DNA of 39,440 nucleotides from Fidelibacterota bacterium (GTDB lineage: Bacteria > Fidelibacterota > Marinisomatia > Marinisomatales > JABMOV01). The notes under the pieces were generated by a model. That model saw only the letters and a program-made list of their open reading frames with translations, was not told the DNA's origin and did not search any database. The position numbers were made by a program, and so were the translations under genes. How positions within the stretch are numbered: position 1 is the stretch's first letter; each line of letters opens with the position of its first letter. Shown one piece after another: positions 1 to 9,421 of the stretch. The stretch spans positions 1 through 39,440 of the forward strand of contig JABMOV010000020.1 in the NCBI GenBank assembly GCA_013203145.1, written 5' to 3'.

Positions 1-12
1 GGTTTTATATAA

Positions 13-984
<972 letters not shown>

Positions 985-1015
985 CTATGAACTATTTTCC
1001 ATACTCCATCTACCA

Positions 1016-2359
1016 TCAAAGTATGTATCGACTTAAGTCCTGATCTTCAGCAATATCAGCCAGTCTTTCGTCGACAGTCGCTTTTGTAATGGTGATGGTT
1101 TCGCCCTCTCTACCTGTCACATCAAACATGTACTCATCCAGGAGAGTCGTCATAATAGTATGTAAACGTCGGGCTCCAATGTTTTCGGTTTTTTTATTCA
1201 CATCAGTTGCATATTTCGCGATACTACGGATTGCGGATTTATCAAATTCTAATGAAACGCCTTCGGTCTCCATAAGAGCCTTATATTGTTTGATCAGTGC
1301 TGATTTTGGATGAGTCAATATTTTTACAAAATCACTGGTAGTCAGTTTATCCATTTCAACTCGAATTGGAAAACGTCCTTGTAATTCTGGTATCATATCC
1401 GATGGCGTTGATACATGAAATGCACCTGCTGAAATGAACAAGATGTGGTCTGATCGAATCACACCATATTTTGTTTGAACACTGCTACCCTCGATGATGG
1501 GCAGCAAATCCCGCTGTACACCTTCCCTGCTAACATCAGGGCCGTTGGACGATCCCTCTCCTACAATTTTGTCAATTTCATCCAAAAATACGATGCCGTT
1601 TTCTTCGACCTGTTCTTTAGCGATTCTTATCACCTCATCATGATCAATAAGGTTATAGGCTTCCTGCTCGATTAAGATTTCACGGGCTTCCGAAACTGAC
1701 AATTTGCGTTTTTTCTTGGAACCCGGCATAACGCTGGATAGCATATCTTTGATATTTGTGCCAAGGTCTTCCATCCCTAAAGGACCAAATATCTGCAAAG
1801 CAGGCATTGAATCCTCCGAGATTTCTACATCAACAATTTTTTCTTCAAAATCACCTTTATCCAGCTTCTTTTTTAATCGCTCGCGATTGCGTTCATAGCG
1901 CTCTTCAGCTTCTTGGTTTTTCTTGCGCTCAGCCGAGAGGGTTGCAGGCGGAAAAAGTAAATCTAAAAGACGTAATTGGGCAAGTTCAATGGCACGTTCT
2001 GTGACTTCTTCTTCCATTGCCGAACGGACTTGGTTTACTGCAATATCAGTCAAATCACGAATGATAGATTCAACATCGCGACCAACATAACCCACTTCGG
2101 TGAATTTGCTGGCTTCAATTTTCAGGAATGGAGCATTAGCCAGATTGGCTAATCTACGGGAAATTTCCGTTTTACCCACACCTGTTGGACCAATAAGAAC
2201 AATATTATTAGGGACAATCTCATCGCGCAAATTTTCTGGTACTTGTTGACGGCGCCACCGATTTCGGAGTGCAATTGCCACTGCTCGTTTTGCCTTATCC
2301 TGTCCAACAATGTATTTATTTAGTTCGCGTACAATTTGCTTAGGAGTGATATCTTGCAT
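1016..2359 (-). CDS. hslU: ATP-dependent protease ATPase subunit HslU
   Basis: AAA+ unfoldase that feeds substrates into the HslV peptidase chamber. The 447-residue length is typical. The Walker A motif GPTGVGKT sits at residues 57-64, preceded by the usual N-terminal TPKQIVRELNKYIVGQ segment. Walker B (VFLDEIDKI) lies after the variable I-domain, and the sensor region reads GRFPIRVEM. The C-terminus ends in the SRYIL tail that docks into HslV pockets. The start lies one base after the hslV stop, so the two subunits are almost certainly co-translated. No truncation is seen. Confidence 0.97.
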   Translation of the reverse strand: MQDITPKQIVRELNKYIVGQDKAKRAVAIALRNRWRRQQVPENLRDEIVPNNIVLIGPTGVGKTEISRRLANLANAPFLKIEASKFTEVGYVGRDVESIIRDLTDIAVNQVRSAMEEEVTERAIELAQLRLLDLLFPPATLSAERKKNQEAEERYERNRERLKKKLDKGDFEEKIVDVEISEDSMPALQIFGPLGMEDLGTNIKDMLSSVMPGSKKKRKLSVSEAREILIEQEAYNLIDHDEVIRIAKEQVEENGIVFLDEIDKIVGEGSSNGPDVSREGVQRDLLPIIEGSSVQTKYGVIRSDHILFISAGAFHVSTPSDMIPELQGRFPIRVEMDKLTTSDFVKILTHPKSALIKQYKALMETEGVSLEFDKSAIRSIAKYATDVNKKTENIGARRLHTIMTTLLDEYMFDVTGREGETITITKATVDERLADIAEDQDLSRYIL

Positions 2360-2360
2360 C

Positions 2361-2906
2361 TTACGCCTCTAGTATCGTAATACTATCATTGGTATAAATA
2401 CATAAATCGGCAGCTATTTTGAGGGATTTTTTCACAACTTCCGACGCAGATAAGGATTTATTTTCCAAATATGCTGCTGCTGCCGATTGGGCAAAACCAC
2501 CACCGGAACCGATGGAAATTATTGGCCCATCGGGTTCAATAACATTACCGTCTCCGGAAACAATGTAACTCCCATTTTTATCCATGAGGGCTAACATTGC
2601 TTCCAAATGACGAAGGTATTTATCCGTTCGCCATTCTTTTGCAAGTTCAACGACTGAACGTTGCAGATCGCCTTCGTATTCTTCCAGTTTTTGTTCAAAT
2701 TTCTCAAACAAAGTCAAGGCATCGGCAGCCGCGCCGGCAAAGCCACCCAGAACTTTTCCTTTTTCCGTATCAAAATCCCGGACTTTTACCGCCTTTTGTT
2801 TAAAAGCCATATCGCCGAATGTGACTTGTCCGTCACCACCCATGGCAATGTTTTTTCCACGTCTAACGCCCAACACTGTTGTTGAGCGAATTTTCACTTG
2901 TTTCAC
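2361..2906 (-). CDS. hslV: ATP-dependent protease peptidase subunit HslV
   Basis: Threonine peptidase of the HslUV proteasome-like complex, 181 residues. The mature N-terminus aligns with TTVLGVRRG, followed by the GDGQVTFGD motif. The catalytic threonine would be Thr9, exposed after removal of an 8-residue propeptide; short propeptides of this kind are known in the family. The start is GTG, supported by an AGAAGGA ribosome-binding site about five bases upstream. The gene sits between hflC (20-base gap) and hslU (one-base gap). Confidence 0.96.
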   Translation of the reverse strand: MKQVKIRSTTVLGVRRGKNIAMGGDGQVTFGDMAFKQKAVKVRDFDTEKGKVLGGFAGAAADALTLFEKFEQKLEEYEGDLQRSVVELAKEWRTDKYLRHLEAMLALMDKNGSYIVSGDGNVIEPDGPIISIGSGGGFAQSAAAAYLENKSLSASEVVKKSLKIAADLCIYTNDSITILEA

Positions 2907-2926
2907 TAATTCCTTCTCCAGTAAAT

Positions 2927-3775
2927 CTAATATTCGTTTAAGAGTTTAAATATCTTTGCGTCTCCAGGTAGTACCAGAGTTGTCTGATCATCCAGAATCT
3001 TCCGATAGGCATCCAGGGTTCTCACGAATTCATAAAACTTAGGATCACTGGAATAGGCTTGCGCATAAATATCTGCTGCTTTGGCATCACCTTCACCGCG
3101 AATTTCTTCCGATCGTTTGAAAGATTCTGCCAATAATACGGTACGATCTCTATCGGTCGTTGCGCGAATTTTCTTGGCTTCCTCTTCACCTTCGGAGCGA
3201 AACCTATTGGCCTGACGTTTACGTTCGGCATCCATGCGCGCATAGATAGAGGCTTCGTTTTCCTCAGGAAGGTCTACTCGGCGGATTCTTACATCTACCA
3301 CTTCAATACCATATCCTTTTCCGGCTTCATTGCTCAAATGTGTCACTTTTCTCATGAGACTTTCACGGTTTTCAGTGATGATTTCTACCATGTCGTGGGT
3401 ACCCAATTCACGGCGTAGTTCAGAATACACAATATCATCTAAACGGGTAACTGCGTTCGGAATAGCCTGTACCGTTTGTAGAAACAATAACGGATCTACA
3501 ATGCGCCAGCGAACATAGTTATCCACAATAAGAGTCTTCTTATCTTTACTCAATATTTCTTCCGGTGGTACATCATATTCTAATAGGCGTTTATCTATTA
3601 CAACGGCATTTTGGAATGGTGCCGGAAGTTTCATATGAAGCCCGGGTTCATTTATGATGCGCACAGGTTTACCAAATTGTAAAATGACAATTTGTTCTGT
3701 TATGTCCACGATAAAAACCGTTGACCATGTAAATAAAAGAGCTAGGATCGCGATAGCAATTAGAATTTTTTTCAT
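2927..3775 (-). CDS. hflC: Membrane protease modulator HflC (SPFH/prohibitin family)
   Basis: A 282-residue SPFH-domain protein with one N-terminal membrane segment (about residues 4-24), a band-7 domain and a C-terminal helical region rich in Arg, Glu and Lys. The family partner HflK is directly upstream and the two overlap by ATGA. In well-studied bacteria HflK and HflC form a large cage around the FtsH protease and restrain it (established for the family). The C-terminal segment DPKFYEFVRTLDAYRK is typical of HflC. Placement directly before hslVU puts two proteolysis systems in one run of genes. Confidence 0.93.
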   Translation of the reverse strand: MKKILIAIAILALLFTWSTVFIVDITEQIVILQFGKPVRIINEPGLHMKLPAPFQNAVVIDKRLLEYDVPPEEILSKDKKTLIVDNYVRWRIVDPLLFLQTVQAIPNAVTRLDDIVYSELRRELGTHDMVEIITENRESLMRKVTHLSNEAGKGYGIEVVDVRIRRVDLPEENEASIYARMDAERKRQANRFRSEGEEEAKKIRATTDRDRTVLLAESFKRSEEIRGEGDAKAADIYAQAYSSDPKFYEFVRTLDAYRKILDDQTTLVLPGDAKIFKLLNEY

Positions 3776-4743
3776 TTTGAGGCTCCTTTCTCATCTGATG
3801 TAAGATTCAGGAGATTCAGAATATTTCCATCTCCCCCTTTTGGTACGATATATTTTTTAATTCCAGGGAGAATATCCTCCATCGCTTCTAAGTACAATCG
3901 TTTTGTTGTAATCTCTTTCGCTTTGCGATATTCAGCTAGGATAGCTTTAAACTTGGCAACATCACCTTCTGCGCGTTTAATACGAGCTTCACGGAATCCT
4001 TCTGCCTCACTTACTCTAGCTTCTGCTTCACCACGAGCTTTTGGGATAATATCGTTTCGATACCCTTCTGCTTGGTTAATCATTCGGTTTTTATCCTCTT
4101 TTGCTGATGCAACATCTTTAAATGCGGCAACAACTTGATTTGGTGGTGAAACTGCTTGAAGTTGGACTGCAACGATCAAAATACCCGTTTCATATTGATC
4201 AAGAATACTCTGTAATAACTCGCTAGTCTCCTCTTGAATCATGAATTTCCCGGAGGTGAGTCCTTCATCAATACTATGGCGTCCAATGACAGTTCTTAAT
4301 GCCGCTTCTGATGCTTCCCGTACTGTCGCTTCCGGTTTGACGAATTTGAACAAGTAATCCTCTGGAGATTTGATTTTATATTGAACAATCAATTCAGCAT
4401 CAACAATGTTTTCATCACCAGTGAGCATGAGACTTTCATTCTCCACTTTTCGGTACTGCTTCCCTGAACGGAATCCAATTTCTATGCGTTTTACTTCCGT
4501 TACCTTTGGTGTATCCACCGTTTCTATTGGATAAGGAAAGTGAAAACGTAATCCTGGTCCTACTGTTCGTGAAACATCGCCAAACGTGCGAACGACACCC
4601 ACTTCATCGGGACCAACTTTATAAACACCCGTAAATAGCCACATTCCCAGAATAATTAAAACAATGGGAACAACCCCGAGTGTTAATAAGCTATTTGGAA
4701 TCATTATTTCCTGATCACCTATTACAATCTTTCTTTTAGCCAT
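3772..4743 (-). CDS. hflK: Membrane protease modulator HflK (SPFH/prohibitin family)
   Basis: A 323-residue SPFH protein. It has a short N-terminal tail, one membrane segment around residues 18-38, a band-7 domain that starts with the VGPDEVGVVRTFG signature, and a coiled-coil-like region rich in Ala, Glu and Arg (AEGYRNDIIPKARGEAEARV). It is expected to pair with HflC and act on FtsH in the inner membrane. The stop overlaps the hflC start by four bases. The 18-base gap after rpoN indicates the same transcript. The Gly/Pro-rich cytoplasmic N-terminus of enterobacterial HflK is absent, as is common outside Proteobacteria. Confidence 0.92.
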   Translation of the reverse strand: MAKRKIVIGDQEIMIPNSLLTLGVVPIVLIILGMWLFTGVYKVGPDEVGVVRTFGDVSRTVGPGLRFHFPYPIETVDTPKVTEVKRIEIGFRSGKQYRKVENESLMLTGDENIVDAELIVQYKIKSPEDYLFKFVKPEATVREASEAALRTVIGRHSIDEGLTSGKFMIQEETSELLQSILDQYETGILIVAVQLQAVSPPNQVVAAFKDVASAKEDKNRMINQAEGYRNDIIPKARGEAEARVSEAEGFREARIKRAEGDVAKFKAILAEYRKAKEITTKRLYLEAMEDILPGIKKYIVPKGGDGNILNLLNLTSDEKGASK

Positions 4744-4761
4744 AAGATTTTCCTTTCGAAT

Positions 4762-6123
4762 CTATCTATTTAACTGACGACGTAATCGCGCCACCGGTTG
4801 CTGTAATTGCTCCCGATACTTCGCTACGGTACGACGTGCTACTGGATAGCCCTTATCGTTAAGGACTTTTGCTAATTTTTCATCATTTAGCGGCTTTGAT
4901 TTATCCTCATTATCAATGATGACTTTCAAAGCCTGTTTAATTTCATTGGTACTAACCATACTACCATCGTCTTTTGCCATGCCTTCGGTAAAAAACGTTT
5001 TCAATTCAAATATACCATAAATCGTATCAACATATTTTCCGCGAGTGGATCTGGATATGGTTGAAATATCCATTTTTATTTCGTCGGCAATGTCTTGCAG
5101 TTTCATGGGATTTAAGTGCTGGAGATTTCCCATGAAAAACTCACGTTGTCTTTCTATGATCGTTTTTGTTACAGCTGTCATTGTCTGACGTCGTTGCTCA
5201 ATTGCCTGAATGAACCAATGTCCTGCATCAATTTTTTTTCTCAGATAGGATCTGGCATCAGTCGGAAAACCAGCTTTTGCATCCATCATGGATAAATAAT
5301 CATTATTAATACGCAATTCCGGTAAACCACCATCATTGATCTGGATGACGAATTCTCCATTTTGTTCCCGAACGACAACATCTGGAATTACAATTCCATC
5401 TTTCGTCAGAGATGCTGCTTCGCCGGGACGTGGATTTAATTGCGAAATTTCAGTGATCGCATCAGATAATTCTTCCTCGGTCAAACCACTTTTAGCTTGA
5501 ACGACCTCATAGCGTTTGTTCGCAAAATCTTCAAAATGAAATTTTACAACTCTATGTGCGGGACTTCCGGTGTCAGTGTCTAACTGAATAAGCAAACATT
5601 CACGTAAATCCCTGGCTGCAATACCTAGTGGATCTAGATGCTGCACTTCATTCAATATAGGCTCAATTTCCGATTTTTCTTTCCCAAAGCGATCTGCAAT
5701 CAAAATTAATTCTGTGGCTAAATAACCGCGATCATCAAGGTTCCACAATATTTCTTCACCAATGCGTTTTTCTTCCTCATTCAGGTTCGTATCATTTAGT
5801 TGTTTGACCAATAATTCTATAAAGTCAACTCGCTCAACTAAAGGAGCATCATACGTTTCTTCAGTCTTATAATATACATTAGGCGGCTCATATTCATCAA
5901 AATCATCTGGTGAATCGACATTTCGATCCATTTCGCCATTTTCAGCAGAATCTTCTTCTTCCTTGACTTCTTTCGGTTCAGCTTGCTCAAGAACGGGATT
6001 GGACTCAAGTTCGTCTAATATTTTTTGTTCAAGATTAATCGTATTTAATTGTAAAAGAGATGCCTGTAGAATTTGCTGTGGGGCAAGAATTTGTTTTTGA
6101 GAAAGTATTTGTTCCAGCCGCAT
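4762..6123 (-). CDS. rpoN: RNA polymerase sigma-54 factor
   Basis: Alternative sigma factor that recognises -24/-12 promoters and needs an AAA+ activator to open DNA. The 453 residues show the full layout: a Gln/Leu-rich activator-interacting region at the N-terminus (LAPQQILQASLLQL), an acidic linker around residues 50-85, the core-binding domain, a helix-turn-helix segment (DISTISRSTRGKYVDT) and the RpoN box ARRTVAKYRE at residues 429-438. It begins two bases after the lptB stop. The lptB-rpoN order is widely conserved in bacteria. No sigma-54 activator gene or obvious target promoter was seen in this window. Confidence 0.97.
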   Translation of the reverse strand: MRLEQILSQKQILAPQQILQASLLQLNTINLEQKILDELESNPVLEQAEPKEVKEEEDSAENGEMDRNVDSPDDFDEYEPPNVYYKTEETYDAPLVERVDFIELLVKQLNDTNLNEEEKRIGEEILWNLDDRGYLATELILIADRFGKEKSEIEPILNEVQHLDPLGIAARDLRECLLIQLDTDTGSPAHRVVKFHFEDFANKRYEVVQAKSGLTEEELSDAITEISQLNPRPGEAASLTKDGIVIPDVVVREQNGEFVIQINDGGLPELRINNDYLSMMDAKAGFPTDARSYLRKKIDAGHWFIQAIEQRRQTMTAVTKTIIERQREFFMGNLQHLNPMKLQDIADEIKMDISTISRSTRGKYVDTIYGIFELKTFFTEGMAKDDGSMVSTNEIKQALKVIIDNEDKSKPLNDEKLAKVLNDKGYPVARRTVAKYREQLQQPVARLRRQLNR

Positions 6124-6125
6124 AA

Positions 6126-6863
6126 TTAATCCAGTCTGAATCGTTCTCCAAGATATAATCTGCGGGCTTCAGGATCATCTGCCAAAGATTGTGATGATCC
6201 GGATAATAATATTTTTCCTTCAAATAATAAATATGATCGGTCTGTAATAGACAGGGTTTCACGAACATTATGATCCGTGATAAGTACTCCAATATTGCGC
6301 TCTTTCAGGGATGCCACAATCGATTGAATATCCTCTACTGCAATAGGGTCAACACCAGCGAATGGTTCATCCAATAATATGAAATCTGGCTCCATGGCTA
6401 AACAACGACAGATTTCAACTCGTCGTCGCTCACCGCCAGACAAGCGCATTCCTTTATTTTTCCGTATATGTTGAATGGATAAATCATCAAGTAAACGTTC
6501 AACTTTTTCGCTTTGCTCTTTTTTCGATAATTTGGTCATTTCAAGAACCAATTTGAGATTTTCTTCCACAGTGAGTTTCCCGAAAATCGATGGTTCCTGT
6601 GCCAAGTACCCGATACCTTTTCGTGCTCGACGATACATGGCATCTGTTGAAATATCTTCGTCATCTAAATAAATGTGACCTTTTGTTGGACGTATCATCC
6701 CTGTTATCATGTAAAATGACGTGGTTTTACCCGCTCCATTTGGACCTAATAAACCAACTATTTCACCCTTATGAACTTCTAAATCTACATCGCGAACAAC
6801 CCAGCGATTGCCGTATTGCTTGTGCAATCCTTCTGCGCGTAAAACCTTATGACTATTCTGCAT
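6126..6863 (-). CDS. lptB: LPS export ABC transporter ATP-binding protein LptB
   Basis: Cytoplasmic ATPase that powers extraction of lipopolysaccharide from the inner membrane through LptFG. The 245 residues contain Walker A GPNGAGKT (40-47), the Q-loop region GYLAQEPSIF, the ABC signature LSGGERRRVEI, Walker B FILLDEPFAGVDP and the switch histidine in LITDHNVRETL. These are LptB hallmarks and not just generic ABC features. The gene overlaps the end of lptC by 11 bases and is followed by rpoN. The permeases LptF and LptG are not in this window. Confidence 0.97.
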   Translation of the reverse strand: MQNSHKVLRAEGLHKQYGNRWVVRDVDLEVHKGEIVGLLGPNGAGKTTSFYMITGMIRPTKGHIYLDDEDISTDAMYRRARKGIGYLAQEPSIFGKLTVEENLKLVLEMTKLSKKEQSEKVERLLDDLSIQHIRKNKGMRLSGGERRRVEICRCLAMEPDFILLDEPFAGVDPIAVEDIQSIVASLKERNIGVLITDHNVRETLSITDRSYLLFEGKILLSGSSQSLADDPEARRLYLGERFRLD

Positions 6864-7404
6864 TTCTGGCTGTTACTCCTGAGGGCTTAAGAATTGTCCA
6901 TTGTTCCATTTGCAAATCTGATTCAAATCCCACACCATATAACGTGTCTAATGCTTCTGTTGTAACCATGACAGAATCATTGGTGAAAATCAATTCTGCT
7001 TCATGATCCATTGATAAAGTGTCAGTATATAGATTGACTCCACTATCGGAAAGAACGACAACGTTTTCGAAAGCTACCATATAATTAGAATTTTCTTCAA
7101 CCTCGGCGAATCCGGAAGTAAGTAATGATGTGTGTGTTTCAAATTCGTCATAAAAATCGATATGAACATTTCCATCAATCTGAATAAATTGTCGATCATT
7201 AAATTTTTGTAAGTGGTCACCGTTTACGATTGCTCTGACTTTCCCTTTATCGGTAAATGTAATGGTTACCGTCCAACTTTCCATATCAGGACGCCCTTCG
7301 CGAGTATCACCCGTAGCATTGGATTCTGGCGTTGAACATGATATTAGCAAAAACAATAATGTCAAAAACCAAGCCAGATGAATCTGTCTGACACTTTTCA
7401 TCAT
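6853..7404 (-). CDS. lptC: LptC-like LPS export lipoprotein
   Basis: A 183-residue exported protein with a hydrophobic leader and a lipobox LISC whose cysteine is residue 23, so a lipid anchor is likely. The body is beta-rich with the repeating pattern expected of an LptC/OstA jelly roll. LptC normally links LptBFG to the periplasmic LptA bridge. The assignment rests on position (kdsC stop and lptC start overlap as TAATG; lptB follows with an 11-base overlap) and fold-like composition, because LptC sequences are poorly conserved. A classical LptC has a membrane helix and not a lipobox, so this is a lipoprotein version. Confidence 0.78.
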   Translation of the reverse strand: MMKSVRQIHLAWFLTLLFLLISCSTPESNATGDTREGRPDMESWTVTITFTDKGKVRAIVNGDHLQKFNDRQFIQIDGNVHIDFYDEFETHTSLLTSGFAEVEENSNYMVAFENVVVLSDSGVNLYTDTLSMDHEAELIFTNDSVMVTTEALDTLYGVGFESDLQMEQWTILKPSGVTARNAE

Positions 7405-7958
7405 TAATTGGGATTGTTTAATAGTTCTTTTTTCAATTTTTCAAGGATTGATAGATATTTCCCCTGTCCTTTTAAAATCCAATCGACAGCATCACGGAAG
7501 GCTCCCCAGCCACCTTCGGTTTCCGTCACGTAAATTGCTGCTTCTTTCACTAAAGGATAAGCATTCTTGACTGAAATCGGCACACCCACACGCTCAAGTA
7601 AAACCAAATCAATGAGACCATCTCCGATGTACGCCACTTCGTCATCTTCTAAGCCATATTTTTCTTTCAGTTCAATATAAGGGTTAAGTTTGTTTAGTGT
7701 GCCATTATATACATCTTCGATATTCAATTCGGCGGCTCTGGAGGCTGTTGCTTCACTGAATCTCCCGGATATAAATGCAATACGAAAACCTGCGGCACGC
7801 GCAATAGCTATCCCTGCGCCATCTTCCACAGTGAATCGTTTTAGTTCTACCCCATTGGCACCTTTATAGATTGCACCATCTGTAAGAACGCCGTCAACGT
7901 CTGTAATGATCATCTTTATTTTGGATAATTTCTCTTTTAACTCAGGCGTATAATTCAC
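7404..7958 (-). CDS. kdsC: 3-deoxy-D-manno-octulosonate 8-phosphate phosphatase
   Basis: HAD-superfamily phosphatase that converts Kdo-8-phosphate to Kdo for lipid A inner core synthesis. The 184 residues carry the catalytic motif DVDGVLTDG near the N-terminus, the motif II SGR segment (IAFISGRFS) and the GDGLIDLVLLERVG motif with the magnesium-binding aspartates. The C-terminal GGWGAFRDAVDWIL segment is typical of KdsC. It overlaps the kdsA end by 17 bases and the lptC start by one base, which places it in the Kdo/LPS export operon. KdsC is a cap-less HAD and its length fits. Confidence 0.95.
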   Translation of the reverse strand: MNYTPELKEKLSKIKMIITDVDGVLTDGAIYKGANGVELKRFTVEDGAGIAIARAAGFRIAFISGRFSEATASRAAELNIEDVYNGTLNKLNPYIELKEKYGLEDDEVAYIGDGLIDLVLLERVGVPISVKNAYPLVKEAAIYVTETEGGWGAFRDAVDWILKGQGKYLSILEKLKKELLNNPN

Positions 7959-8766
7959 GGAATGTCTTTCTAAATGATATTGCTTCGGTTAATAATTCTT
8001 CTAATTGGTATAATGGCCATTGTGTAGCCGCATCGGAAAGGGCATTTTCAGGATCATCATGCACTTCAATAAATAATCCATCACAGCCTGCTGCAACTGC
8101 TGCACGAACCATGATGGGAATATATTCACGTAATCCACCAGTTCTCTCATTGCCCGATCCGGGTATTTGTGCGCTGTGTGTAGCGTCGAAAATAACTGGA
8201 TGACCTGTTTCCTGCATTATGGGAATAGCTCGTAAATCCGTCACCAATCCTTCATGCCCAAATGTGCTGCCACGCTCCGTTAGAAAAATTAATTCCGTAC
8301 CCGCGTCCTCTAGTTTTTGAACGACATGTTTCATTTTCTGTGGGGATAAAAATTGTCCGCGTTTTACATTGACAGGTTTACCGGTTTTTGCGGCTGCAAC
8401 CAGCAAATCGGTTTGCCGACATAAAAATGCGGGAATTTGTAAAACATCCACAACTTCCGCCACAGCCTGCGCTTGTTCAGGAGTATGAATGTCCGTAATA
8501 ATCTTTACACCAAGTTTATTCTTAACGTCCTCAAGAATTTTTAATCCTTCTTCCATTCCAGGACCACGATAGGATTGAATCGACGTACGGTTTGCTTTAT
8601 CAAAAGAAGATTTAAATATGAATGGAATTTCCAGTTTTGCAGCAATATCACGAATTGATTCGGCCATTTTCAGGGTATGATCGCGGCTTTCAATTACGCA
8701 AGGACCCGCGAGGAGTGGTAAGGCATCCCCACCGAAGATTATTTCAGGTGTTTTATCGTCAGGCAT
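7942..8766 (-). CDS. kdsA: 3-deoxy-8-phosphooctulonate synthase
   Basis: Condenses arabinose-5-phosphate with phosphoenolpyruvate to make Kdo-8-phosphate. The 274 residues show the GPCVIESRD opening of the aldolase barrel, FKSSFDKANRTS, the KRGQFLSPQKMKHV lysine segment and the FDATHSAQIPG segment. CVIES keeps the cysteine characteristic of metal-dependent KdsA enzymes (family knowledge; metal use not testable here). It is the first gene of the minus-strand run and is separated from the FKBP gene by 168 bases, so the operon promoter should lie upstream of 8766. Confidence 0.96.
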   Translation of the reverse strand: MPDDKTPEIIFGGDALPLLAGPCVIESRDHTLKMAESIRDIAAKLEIPFIFKSSFDKANRTSIQSYRGPGMEEGLKILEDVKNKLGVKIITDIHTPEQAQAVAEVVDVLQIPAFLCRQTDLLVAAAKTGKPVNVKRGQFLSPQKMKHVVQKLEDAGTELIFLTERGSTFGHEGLVTDLRAIPIMQETGHPVIFDATHSAQIPGSGNERTGGLREYIPIMVRAAVAAGCDGLFIEVHDDPENALSDAATQWPLYQLEELLTEAISFRKTFRELYA

Positions 8767-8810
8767 GGTTTTTGCTTTTTATAAAGTTTATTAAGATGTA
8801 AAGATACTAC

Positions 8811-8816
8811 ATTATA
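8811..8816 (-). promoter_or_regulatory. Possible -10 element for the kdsA operon
   Basis: The minus strand reads TATAAT here, about 45 bases upstream of the kdsA start, in the only substantial gap ahead of the ten-gene run. No convincing -35 hexamer lies 16-18 bases further upstream, so this is only a candidate. Confidence 0.25.
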
Positions 8817-8934
8817 CTGTATCGGGCAAAAGGGAGTTTTAAGTATCAGGTCTCCATTTTAACGGGATTTATTCACACGGATATATCAATAACATCAAAA
8901 ATTAAATGGATCAATTCAACCTTCTCATATGAAA

Positions 8935-9345
8935 CTAAAATTTCTCCAGTCCAACTAGCTCGATATCAAATGTAAGCGTTGCGTTGGGTGGAATGGCATC
9001 TCCAAACCCTTCTGTACCGTATGCCAATTCAGGTGGAATAATTAATGTGCGTTTCCCACCAACTCGCAATCCAAGAAGCCCTTGCTCCCAACCTTCAATT
9101 ACCCAACCTGCTCCCAATGTGAATTTGAAAGGCTGATTTGATTTATCAAAAATTGAACCGTCATCAAGTTTTCCGACATAATTCACTTCCAAAATATCTA
9201 AACCATCAGCAGGATCACCTTCTCCAATTTTGCTATCTATTACGACTAAACCATTGTCGTAGGTCTGTTTTTCACCCTTTTTGCCGCATCCGGAAAGAAT
9301 AATCGCTACAATAATTACTGGTAGAGTAAATTTCAATTTCAACAT
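8935..9345 (-). CDS. FKBP-type peptidyl-prolyl isomerase lipoprotein
   Basis: A 136-residue folding helper expected to face the periplasm. It has an N-terminal leader with lipobox LSGC (Cys20), a short charged linker and a single C-terminal FKBP domain. Visible FKBP features are VNYVGKLDDGSIFDKS, the VIEGWEQGLLGLRVGGKR strand-helix segment, IPPELAYG and IPPNATLTFDIELV. The ATG has an AGGAG site seven bases upstream. It is transcribed divergently from rarA across a 76-base gap and stands alone. The single-domain form and lipobox separate it from dimeric FkpA/Mip proteins. Confidence 0.92.
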   Translation of the reverse strand: MLKLKFTLPVIIVAIILSGCGKKGEKQTYDNGLVVIDSKIGEGDPADGLDILEVNYVGKLDDGSIFDKSNQPFKFTLGAGWVIEGWEQGLLGLRVGGKRTLIIPPELAYGTEGFGDAIPPNATLTFDIELVGLEKF

Positions 9346-9421
9346 AAAGTGCTCCTGCTATGAGTAGTTTTGACTAAAAATAAGGGCTAATTTTACAAAA
9401 TCAATTTGAATCAATTACACT

